Origin: Diphasiastrum complanatum
Taxonomy: Eukaryota > Streptophyta > Lycopodiopsida > Lycopodiales > Lycopodiaceae
Assembly (NCBI GenBank): GCA_029204225.1
Contig: CM055092.1
Span: forward strand, 44,124,309 to 44,188,308
Length of the DNA: 64,000 nucleotides
Reading direction: 5' to 3'
Under the pieces are notes generated by a model. It was given only the letters and a program-made list of their open reading frames with translations. It ran no database searches and was not told where the DNA came from. The translations under genes were made by a program, and so were the position numbers. Every line of letters starts with the position of its first letter. Within the stretch, counting starts at the first letter, position 1. Positions 36,301-48,300 of the stretch are shown here, one piece after another.

Positions 36301-39300
36301 ACACTGTATATATATGACCTAAAATATGGTATCATAGAACAATATACATATTCTATATTTGTAATATCCTATATGAAAGCAAAAGAAAAACATCTACCTC
36401 CTATTAATTCTCAAGAGCAACAGTAAAGCTTCACAAGCATTCAATGTGGTGCTTTGAGGAAAAAGGTTTATCCTTGATAAGAAAAAACTTGTGCTAGGCA
36501 ACAATAAGATCTACGATCAAAACAAAAACTAGTTGTTGAAAGTGGAGATGCTAGATCAGAAGAGGATCAAGGATCTATAATGGATTATCAACAGTCAATT
36601 TGGATCTACTAGTTTATCAACAATTGAATCTAGATCAAATGGTGAGTATTTCCTTCATGAAGCTTTTCCGATTGATTAATTGTGTAGATTTTTACTCATC
36701 AACAAAGGTCTAAAGGCCTAGTCGATTGATGTGTCAAAATGGAAACTAGTTTACTAATCAAATATAGATTCTTGGTAGTTATAAGTATGCAATATGAAAC
36801 TTTAGAATGCACAAATGTCATATAATCCCTAAACAACATGGGCTCAACAATGAAAAACTCTTCAAAAAGACATGTCCTCCTAAAAAGTTTAATAAACGCG
36901 GTTCGATAGGATTTTTTTACACTAATCTACATGCAACCAATAGTAGATTAAACAATGTTATGAAACGTATCACCAAGTGGATTTTTCTTTCACTACCACA
37001 CCACCATATTGTTACGAGGTGAAATAAATTTTTCAGTGCATAAATATTTGTCAACTGAAATCTAAAAGCCTTGAAATATATTACCTGTAAGCCTGCTTTT
37101 GGTCTTGTGTTCACCAAAACTGTTGCTCGAATCCTAAGAAAATCTGTGCACTTTTGTTGTCCACTTACCTTACCTGCAGTTGCTTTCCTAGCTCCATTTA
37201 CTATAAGGTTACCTGATAACAATTTTCTAAACAAGTTCATAAAGTGAAGCAAGAAGAAAACCAAACGACAAAATTATCATCCTTGTAGAAGTGTTGACTA
37301 AAGAAACCCACAATCAATAAATTGGTAGATCTATTTCCAATACTCTTCACGTCAAAAGCGAATTTGAAGTTCAAAATAAATGTATGATATGGAAAAATGG
37401 TTCACACTTTATTAAACATCAATGCACACTTTATACTAAATAGTTCTAAGTAACGATTCGCATTCCAAGCATTACATACCCAGGAAGTTTCGCTCCATAT
37501 GTATGGAATGAAAAGAACAATGCATTTGAATTTGTTTTAGAGTGCTCCAAACCTAAGGCTAGTCAGAGAAGAAGGGTTGCGCACAACAAGGTGGATGGAA
37601 ATTTGGAGCACAATTTGAAGGGGGTTTTGTTGTAGATCGATGTTGCAAACTATATTAACTTTTAGATAATAACATTTTGGAATAGGGATATATTCAAAAT
37701 TTAGAGGGATTTTTGATTTTATGCAAAAGGGTGAGTATACGAGACCATCTACAATTTTCTATTGAAGTTTTCTTGGTAACCCTTGAGGATTTTCTTTGTT
37801 TAGTATTTAGGCTTAGGGATTAACAGTCACGCCGCCGTGCCACTATTGTGGTCATTGAGTTTTCTAGAACACTTACATGGCTCAAGGCTCATCTATTTGA
37901 CATAAGGCTTGATGGTTAGGAAATTGGCTATACACCTTGTATGCAAGTTGTGAGGAGTAGGAAGCAATGTTTAATTTTTACCCCTAAATGTTTAATTAGG
38001 CATTAAGGCCAAACTTGCGTGCTATGACTAGGGGCCTATTTTTGGTAGTGATAGTGTTACAGCTTTTACTCCATATCCCGGTTGTTTACTTATAGATGTA
38101 CTTTTGTAGTAAAGTGAAATGGCCAAGTCACCGGCCGATGGTGACATTTGTAAATGGCTATCACTGGCCTGTGGTGACACTTGTAAAAGAAATGTAAATA
38201 AAATGGTTATTTGAGATACTATGCCTCTGAGTCGCATGCTGAGCTTTGGTATAGGGTACTGGGTCATTATTTAGGAGTGGTTGGACTGACCACCTATTTT
38301 GTAGGAGAGGGTTGACTGGTCAACTGACACTTGTCATATGCTCACTGGGACACTTGGTCCATGAGTGACACATGTCAGGGTTCACTGGTCAAACATGACA
38401 CGTCACATGCTCACTAGGACACTTGGTCTAGTGTATTAGTGACGTGTCAACCTACGTGCTTGCATATGTGTCACGGTACTACCGAGTGGTGAGCGTCGAT
38501 TGTGCATGGAATTGCCCATGTGTTGACGATAGGAAGGGTCAGGGTTAAGGGGTGCTTGAGGGTTATGGATAAGTGAGCCTAGAGAGAGGCATTCCTCATC
38601 GTGATCTATGCAGCAAAGGCTGGAAAACGACGCAACCAGCTCCACCGTGTTTGTGATTGATGCTATTTGTTTACATTCTGGTGATCAGTTATGCTTTGAC
38701 CAGTGTTGGTAGGAAGATCAGGAAAAGCCTGACATTTGGTATTAGAGCAAGCCTTTCGTTCGGAAGAGAGAGGTAAAAATTTCAGCAATGGTACAAGATT
38801 ACATTTGCGGATCGGAATCAGGTTACATCTGTGGATTAGAATCAGGTCTGAAAATTCTGGACAGGGGGCTGCAGTTCCAGCGCTGACAGGTTGGGGCCGG
38901 AGACATTGATTTCAGGTCCGAAATTCCTTCAAAATCATAAAAACAGCTGGTGGCTGAGTGGGCAAGGCTTTCAAAAGTGCTGATTTTGATATTTCAACAA
39001 CCGAAAAGTGTGTACGACACAACCAGCAGGGACAGACTTGGTTTGATTCATTGGAGGAGGTTTCGAGGGTCAGAAACCCTTGTTTGTTGATAATTTCAAC
39101 CTCTAAGCAAGTGGACAAGTTTGTAATACTGTAAATATGGATCCGTTGGAAGGTTCTAGCACTGAGATACTGAGGATTGAGGAAGTGGCAGCCAAGGTTG
39201 ACGCCATAGAGATGGTTCTACAACAAATCCTTGAGCAGTTGAAGTCGACCAGATCCCCACATGAACCGGAGAGAGTCAGTGGAACGGCTATGAAAGCCGT

Positions 39301-42300
39301 TGAACCAGTGGCAGTTGTCAAAGAATTTCCATTGAGAGCGTAGAAATTACCTACGATCAAAGATTTGAAACCGCTGAAACACACTGGAGTAATTGCTATG
39401 CGGAATACAGATGTGGTGGGAAATTGGATACAAAAGTGGGAAAAGGCTTTTCAGATGTGTGGTATTGAGGATGATGATCAGAAGATTGCCGAGGCCACTA
39501 ATCAACTACAAGAGACTGCACAATGCTGGTGGCGCAAAGTCAAGAAGGACAATCTAGTACCTGCAACTTGGGAAGAGTTCAAGCATATGTTTATAGAGAA
39601 TTGGGTGCCGTTGGACAAGAAAAACCAAGCGATGCAAGCATGGACCAGTCTCAAGCAAGGCAATGCGTTCGTACAGGAATATGCGGACAAATATAGGGAG
39701 ACAATGATGCGGATACCTAAGGACAATGTTTGAGGGTACCTTTCGAATCGCCTTTTCGAACCGTGTTTGAATCGAGTTTGAATCGGGAAAGAATCGGCTT
39801 CTCCAGGTTCGAACCGACGAATCGGTTTTAGGGTTTTTTTTTTAAACATTATTGTCACGACTCACATCATACATATTACATATGTCATATTCCAATGTAC
39901 CATGTGCATGGTTAGTTAGTGGTAAATTAGCAAATGTTCAATGATTCAAATTTCACGAAAATGACAATGTATACAATGTGCATTGTGCATTGTGTAACTT
40001 TTAACAAGAAATAGATTATAGTACTAAGTTCTAACTTCTAATAGCTTACAACTTACAAGTAACAAGTTACAATACTAAGTAGTACGTACGAACTTCTAAA
40101 TATTAACTCTTGAGTTACAACTTACAACTTGCCGTAGTCTGTGAGTACAAATCCCATTCGACATTCAACATTGATAATTGAAACATTCCACATTTGAACA
40201 TTACCAAAATGTAAACTTGTTACCTGAGTCTTGAATCATATATGTAGTTTTAACTCATCCATAAATGCCAAATGGTAAATTGTAATAACCCTGCTCAAGT
40301 TTATAATCTCAAAACTTCAAAGTTCAGATTCAACTCCTAATTTCTATAAACTAACCAGAATACTAAATACTAAATAGTAAATACAAATGGGCCGGTCTCT
40401 TGAGTCCCCCTAAGGTAGACTAGTCACTAAAGCCTAATGTAGCCTCCTCCTAGTCACCCGTGGAAGCTGTGACCTCGTACGTGCAGGCTCAGAGCAGGAT
40501 CCTCATCAATGCTATCAGCATCATCAGATGGATCACTCTCATCCTCTGAGGAATCCTCGCTGTCGGCTTCATCTTCCAAGGTCTCTGCGTCGTCTTCGTC
40601 TTCTAGTGGCTCCTCGTCCTCGTGGGCTCGAGAACTGGAAGCCTCTCCCCCTGTCCTGCGACGAGCAGCAGCCCGAGTTGTAGGTCCTGCATGCAGAGAT
40701 TGGCAAAGGATTACAATTCACAATCACAAGTTTCAATTCTAATTTCTAAAGCTAGAACTTACTACTTAGAACATGGGATGGAGCTCAAAGTTCAAACTTC
40801 TAAGTGGCAAGGACCAACTTGCAAGGGCCCAAGCCTCAAGGCTCAAGGGTTAATTCAAATTTCAAAGCTTGAAATTCACCTGCAAACTGCATGGCGTCAT
40901 CATAGAGTAGTGCATACATGTCCTCTACCTCCTGTGACCTTGGTGGTAGGTCTGGAACTGTCGTCACATCAATGTCATCTGGATTTACCTGCAGTATGTA
41001 GACAGTAGAACAACACATTTAGAATGTCACTAAGGATTCAAATTTCAATGTTCAAACACAATTGCAACTATCAAATTACAATTTACCTGCATAGGCTCCC
41101 TCGCCCCCTTCATCTTCTTCAGAAGCCACAGATTGGCGTGCACATACACCAACCTATCTAATTGTGCAATACTAAGCTTGTTCCTCCTCTTCGTATGAAT
41201 AAGAGAGAACAAACTCCAATTCCTCTCACATGCACTCGCTGTGCAATCCTGTGAGAGAATGCGTATGACGAGCTTCTGCAATTGAGGACAATCAACCCCA
41301 TACTTGTCCCACCATGAAACAGGGCGCAGTTGTCCTTCTCTGAGCCGCGCTCCTGGACACCCAAACTCAAGAGCCTCACGCCTGTACAATGCACACGTGA
41401 GTTGTGACAATGCACATTGAAGATCATTCATGAGTGAGTGCCGAGTGTGACAATGTGGCCACTCACTTCATTGGGATTCAAGAAAGACAAAGGACTTGAA
41501 AAAATAACAAATGTTAGAGAATTGTCATGACTAAGCTTATACCTGAAGACATTGAGATCATCCCTGAGTGAATCCTGCATGACAGGATCAGGATAGACCC
41601 TCTGAATGTATGTGCGCCATCCCTGTCGGAGCTCTGCATCATGGAACTGATCTTCATTCCTCCATAGAGGATGAAGAATGCAAGCCATAGCGTGTAGAGG
41701 CTGATGGAACCACTCCCACCTGGCTTGCCACTTTTCTCTTATTTCTTCAACCCTATAAAATTTGAAAATCATACATCATACATGTCACATGGTGCATACT
41801 TATTACTATATACTACATATTACGTAAACACTCATCAATCGTGATAATAGATAATGCATAATACAGACCTCTCTGCATCGATGGCAGTGCAAGTGCGAAT
41901 CTGCTCTCCCAGCCTGTCCATGAACTCATAGAGAAGGCCCAAAGTGCAGCCCTCTCTATCCGTAAGGCGCAGGACAGTGTAAAGAGGCTGCAACGCTATG
42001 ATAATGGCCCGTGCATCATCCCAAAAAGGAGATGCTAGCACAATCCTCTCAAATCGCTGAGCCTTAGGCTCTCGTGAGTGCCTCCACTGTCGCCAAGGCT
42101 ATAAGACCACCATCTGTCTCAAGCCATCATGCACCTTCACGAGGCGCTCCAAAACAATGAAAATAAAGCCAAACCTAGAACGGGACCTGGTGGGGGCAGG
42201 CCTCAATATGTCGAGGCTAGAATACTCCCTGAACATACTCAGGACCCTCGGTCTCTTGGTGACAAACCTCACCAAGAACCGGCCTATGTCTAGTACCTCT

Positions 42301-45300
42301 GCAATCCATGGCAACTTTGCTATATCCTCAAACAAGAGGTCTAAGCAATGTGCAACACAGGGTGACCAAAAGATCCAAGGGTACTTTTCATTTACGAGCT
42401 TCCCCATGGCAACACAATTTGCCGCATTGTCGATGATGACCTGCAAAGCACAAGAATCATCAATGCAACATCGGAACATCCGACATCGATCTTCTCTGAA
42501 GTGACAAGTCCATGATTTAAGAAGCAACATTGAACAACTAGTGTAAGTAAAAAGTTTTCACTCATTTTTATTTCTGACTACACAACTGAAAGTCAAGAAT
42601 CAATACCTGCACAACATTCTCTTTGCCGACCTCCACAATGGCCGTGTCAATAAATCCAAACAATGTCTGGGCATCCAAGGTTAAGCCCGAGATGTCGATG
42701 GATCTCAAGAACATCGTGCCCAAGCAAGAAGAAACCAATATATTTACAATATGGCGCTTCCTGGTATCAGTCCAACCATCTGATATGATGGAGCACCCAT
42801 ACCTAGTTCAAAAGATCTCATTGCCCACAAAATTCAGATTTCAGATGGCAATTGTCAATTGCATTAAAATTTAACAATTTATGTAATTGGTCAATAAATA
42901 TAACTATTTCAATCATTCTTAATTTTTAAAACATAAAAGTTAAGACTCCAGAGATAGAACTTAGAAGTTAGAACTTGGCACTCGCCACTTCAAACTTGGA
43001 ATTTCAAGTTAGAAGTTAGAACATAAATGACAATACATATTAGTATTAATTTAGTAATTACTAATTACTAATTACATTAAAGTAAGGTTTAGGAATCAGG
43101 ATTTACATGGCCCATGATCTCCTGATAGGCTCTAGCTCCCTATCCACGGAGTCTCGCTCGGCAGCCAACTGAGTCGTCCTCAACTGCTGCATGGATGGTC
43201 CCTCCCACTCCGAACCAATCCTAGATACATGTCTCATCATCTCCCTCCATGCAGGGGTCGCAACCAAGTGAAAGGGAAGGTTGCACATATAGAAACACCT
43301 CCTAACAGATACAGTGGCTATGTCCTTGTTACTTTGCTGAAAGGATGTCTCACATACACATCTCTACCCCTAAGATGTGTACCAGTACGGCTCTGGGCAT
43401 GGGAAGAGCCTCGTAATGGTGCCACCGCATCACTCTGACTCTGAGTCTGACCCTGTGATGTGGAAGGGCCTGCTGGAACTGTTGCACATTGCCAATGGCC
43501 ACAAATTATTAGTTACTATCTAGATTCTAGAATCTACGACAAATTACAGTGGAGATAGATGAATCGTGGTAGACTGTAGTAGTCTGTAGATTGTAGTAAT
43601 GTCAAAGTACATACGATATGGCATATGCAATGAATTATAATTTACAACACAATCATCAATGCAAATATTTTCTATTTAGCATCTAGCAACAACTTACAAT
43701 TGTCAATAACTCCGATGACAAGAATCTCAACACAGGATAATCATCATTAATGGATGTATAAGTTATAAGTTATAACTATTAACAGCTTCAGAATTCCGAA
43801 TCTTCAATCATTGATTACAATTTACGATCACGATTCACCAACCTGTGGGCGAATGATGACCCTCCGAGGTAGCCGTAGATGGAGCTGCAGGTATCATCAA
43901 TGAGTCAGGTGCTCGCGCACAACCTGCGATCTCATAACCACGTAGACGCAATAGGTGTGCCTTTATTCTAGTGGGGCCCCCTGTGTAGTCCTTGCCACAA
44001 TACTTGCAAGTCCACCTCTTAGTGCCTGAGGCGCCATAATTAGAAGCAACTGTCACATGATCCCACAAGGGATCCTTCTCTCTCGGCATGCTATCTACTA
44101 TCTAGATTCTAGTCTCTCTCCCCCCACTAGTCTCTCTCCCGGGTCCCCCTCCTAAATTCTGATTTTCAACTCACACACCTAAAGGCTAACTCTCCCTCAG
44201 ACCTCCCTCCACACACACACACACACACACCCCTAAGTCTACCTCCCTCTCTCTCAAAGACTCAAACACACTCTTTTAACTTAAAAATCTATTCACACAT
44301 GTCACACACACAAAATATTGAACTAGTCTCATTTTCACTAAACATGTCTTTATTAGTGGGGAGACTTACAAAATGGGCATGCAAAGAATCTTGGCCACCA
44401 CTGCCAAGGTGAGAAGGCCCTATAGTCTCCAGTCGCTTCTTAGCTGCCTCTCAATGTTGTTTGAAGCGATCTGGATTTTCTCGGAATTCCTTCTTCGCAA
44501 AATCCTTGTGCACGTGGTATGGAAAGAAGGTTTCCCTTTCCACTTGCCTTTGCCTTTTCCTTTTGCAAAGAAAGCTTGATCTTCTTGTTCACCAAAGTTG
44601 ATCCTTGTTTGCTCTTCTTGAGAAAGTAAGCCAACAAGTTCGTCGAAGGAGATTTGTTGTCCCCTAAGAGAAATGCTCAATGATGACACAAATGGCAGGT
44701 AAGAATTAGGAAGAGAGTTGAGAGTAATAGATACAAATTGTGAGTTCTCAATCATCTCATCAATACTAAGAAGCTCCCCTCGAAGATCCTTGATCTTCGT
44801 CAAGTGGTTTGTAAGCATATCACCTTCTTGCATCTTCAAAATAGAAAGTTGATTTTGAAGATATACCACTTTTACCACATTCTTTACTTGAAACATCTTG
44901 GCAAGAGTCTCCCAAGCACTTTTGGAAGTCTTGCATGATCTAATATGAGGAGGGATAGATCTCTTCACTGATAATGCAATGACGGAATGTGCCTGTGCAT
45001 CTCGTCGATCCCACTTCTTTTGCTCATCGGAAGACAACTCCGTAGATGATGAAGTAGTTGTTCTAGATGGTGTAATAGGTGCCAAGGTAGGCGGCCTCTC
45101 TTCGTCACCATTAACAACTTCCCACAAATCTTTAGCAATTAGAAGGTTCTTTATCATGTAGCACCACAAGGAATAGTTTCTGTCATCCAGCCTATCTTCA
45201 TTAAATAAAGAACCAATAGACTCCGATTCTTTAGCCATAACATAAAAATCAGCTTGTAGTAGATAGGAAATAGACTTTCCAAGACAAAATCTACTCAAAG

Positions 45301-48300
45301 GGCAGCAACCTCAAAGCTGAAATTATGAGCACAATAGATTGCAATACTCCACATGCAATTTGCTCAACAAGTAATGAAATAGGTGGTTGATTTCTGCACA
45401 AAAAACAAAATGCTCACAAATAGGTAGACTTCAAATGAAGCCAAAACCAAAACCAGAAATTTGTGGCTAAAAAGAGTGCACACTATGTGCATATAGAGCT
45501 GATGGTAGCGCCCTACTCCAAGCTCACCAACAAGGAAATTTCAGCAAAAAATGTGTCCAAAACACATGTATCTTTCATTTGTAGATGGGCGCCCTCCTAC
45601 AAAGAAGTAAATCTAAAAGTTTCAGCATGTAGTTGAGTCAAAATCACATGCAATTGGTTTGAGCATGGGCGCCCTACTGCTAGCTCTCAAATAGGTGAAG
45701 GTGCCCTGCAATTTCCTGCAGAAAATTTATAAGAAGATGAACAGATTCTTCTCCTGCAAAAATCAGCAGCTTGATGATTTTCTGCTACCAAAAGGGGAAC
45801 AAGATAGCTTCCTACAGGGCACCCTCCTACAAGCAATCTGATCGCCTAGAGGCTCTGATACCATGTAGGTAATAGAAGCCTAAGGATCCAGAATCTTAAC
45901 TATTCAATCACACAAAGCATTCTCAAAAGAAAGAGAGAGATGGCTAGAAACCCTCTTGTAGAAACTCGTGGACGGCCAAGGAGAATAGTCAGTATTGCTT
46001 ACAAAAGTATCTCATACGAATGGGATGCACACATATACATAGTCCAAGATGACTATCTAACTTCATGACTATTGACTATCCAACTACTTGACTATTGACT
46101 ATCCAACTTTCTATAAGTTACATAGAAAGAATAAGGTACCTCCAATATGTCAAGTTGGGGTACTTAATGTTACTATTAAGCCAAGTGGACCCATGAGTCC
46201 CTACCAACTTAATTTCAAGGATATAGTGTGAGCCTTGTCAGGCATTCCTCATGATGGTATTCCTAGCAGCTATGGTTGGGAGGAGACTTGCAGCAGAGCT
46301 CTCATGTTTGCTTGTTGATCTATGTACATTTGCTTGAGATTAATAAAGTGACAGATTTGCTGGGTAAATCTGTGTATTTACTTAGGGTTTTTGTGAGCTT
46401 GTGTGCAACATTTGGTATCAAAGTAGTTGCTTTTGAGACTTGTGTGGGATTTGGCATCTTCAATTAGGGTTTGGAGCATTCTTGGAGAGCCAGCGCCCTA
46501 CTGAGGTGATCTGTTTGCAGATTAGGAGCCCATAAGATAGCAGATTGAAGCCCTATGGTGTGCTGATCTTCTAGCAGCCTTTGAGCATTTTCTACTACGT
46601 GGCTTGATTCTCTTCGCTTTTTGTGAAAATCCAGCCCACATAGGATTCTTAAATCTGTTTGTAACTTCTTCAATATTCAATATTTTTCAGATCTATCAGT
46701 TGCAATAAGCTTCTTGTGGTAGGTCGCTGGTAGGGTAGGGCTTTTCGCCTTCTGATTCGGTGATCATTGATTGTTTTTTGCCAATTTTCAACCCTAGTGT
46801 GCTGATATTTGGAGAAGAGTCTATGTGTAGTTAGAACTTGGCTGTAGGAGGTCTATTCTATCCAGTTCTTCTAGGAATTCAGGGTAATTTATTTGTGTAG
46901 TGACTTGAGGTGCTGAGAGCTTATTTTTGCTTTGTTTCTGCTACCTATTCTTTTGCTATGGCATCCGCAAGCAACACCATTCAAGATTCACAGAGATTAG
47001 ATACTGTATGTTCCAAGGTGGATGCTATCGAAGCTACTCTTAAGCTGATTTTGGATCAACTCAAAGGTAAAGGGGCTAGCGTTCCAAAGAGGGTCAGTGG
47101 TACAACTATGGAAGTAAAAAGGACATTGTCAATGGGCCATGAAGCTGAGTTGGGGTTTCGAAAGAGGAAGCTACCTACTATTAAGGATCTAAAACCTCTG
47201 AACTTCACTGGAGCAGTATCTATGAGAACTATAGATGTCGTTGAGAATTGGTTGCAAAAATGGGAGAAAGCATTCCAGAGGAAGTGAGACGATGATTATC
47301 TGGCCAAGGGGCAGATACGACCTAGTTATTCCCCTTTTGCCTCTCCGATCATTCTTGTAAAAAAGAAGAATGGATCATGGCGTATGTGTGTGGATTATCG
47401 AGGTTTAAACAAGGTAACGGTTAAACATCGATATCTTATGCCACGTATAGATGATCTGCTTGATGCCTTGACAGGTGCCACTTTGTTCAGTAAAATAGAC
47501 CTAAAGAGTGGATACCATCAGGTTAGAGTTCATGAAGAGGATGTACACAAGACTGCCTTCAGAACTCGGTTCGGTCACTATGAGTATCTTGTGATGCCAT
47601 TTGGATTGACTAATGCCCCAGCTACATTCATGATGATGATGAATGATGTCCTCAAACCGTATATGGGTAATTTTGTCGTAAACTTTGTTGATGACATTAT
47701 GATTTATAGTGCAGGTGAGATGGAGCATATGGCTCACCTTAGAACTGTGTTGTCTACTTTGAGGGAGAACACTTTGTTTGCCAATAGTCAAGAAAGTGAA
47801 TTGTTTAAAACAGAGATTGAGTATCTTGGTCATATAGTGTCTGCTGATGGGTTGTCACCTAGATACTGTGGACCGTAGATGATAGAAATTCTTGAATGAC
47901 CTGTTGTTAGTACTTGAATCTAATTTCATTGTACATTAAGTTGCATATAATGGATGCTTACTAGTTGAACGACATCTTTGAGGTGGCTCTCTCCAATTCA
48001 TTGCGTTTATGCTCTTGTTTCTTGTGTGAGTGCTGATATGATTGAGCCACTCAATCTTAGGAATTCATGAGCTTACAATATGGTATTAGAACTATATGTT
48101 TAGTTTGATCCATAGTTCGGTTTTCCATCATGGTATTTGAGGTCTGTAGGTTTGAAGATGATGGAGCACGGAAATAGGAACAAGAAAAGTGGAGAAATCC
48201 CCCTTTAATCCAGGTGCTGGAGAATCGTTACCTCACTAGTCACTCATGATCAAGTTCACAACGAAAGTGGACCATGTGCAGATTTTATTGGAGGTAGTTC

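Larger units (their letters stand above)
39734..44340 (-). mobile_element. Second hAT element, right end missing
   Basis: It inserted into a gypsy gag. Its left 110 bp repeats GAATCG and CGAACC words, including GGTTCGAACC at 39806-39815, then a T-run: the same terminal layout as the element at 28376 but with different words. The transposase is on the minus strand. No matching word cluster or target duplication was found on the right before the copia gag at about 44345, so that end appears lost. The boundaries are approximate. Confidence 0.75.
44345..46219 (-). mobile_element. Ty1-copia element 5' part (LTR, primer site, gag)
   Basis: Read on the minus strand: a truncated LTR (46219-45864) matching the LTR at 20713-21196, a primer site TGGTATCAGAGC at 45863-45852, an untranslated stretch and gag. 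It stops near 44345, against the hAT remnant, and has no pol. Confidence 0.8.
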
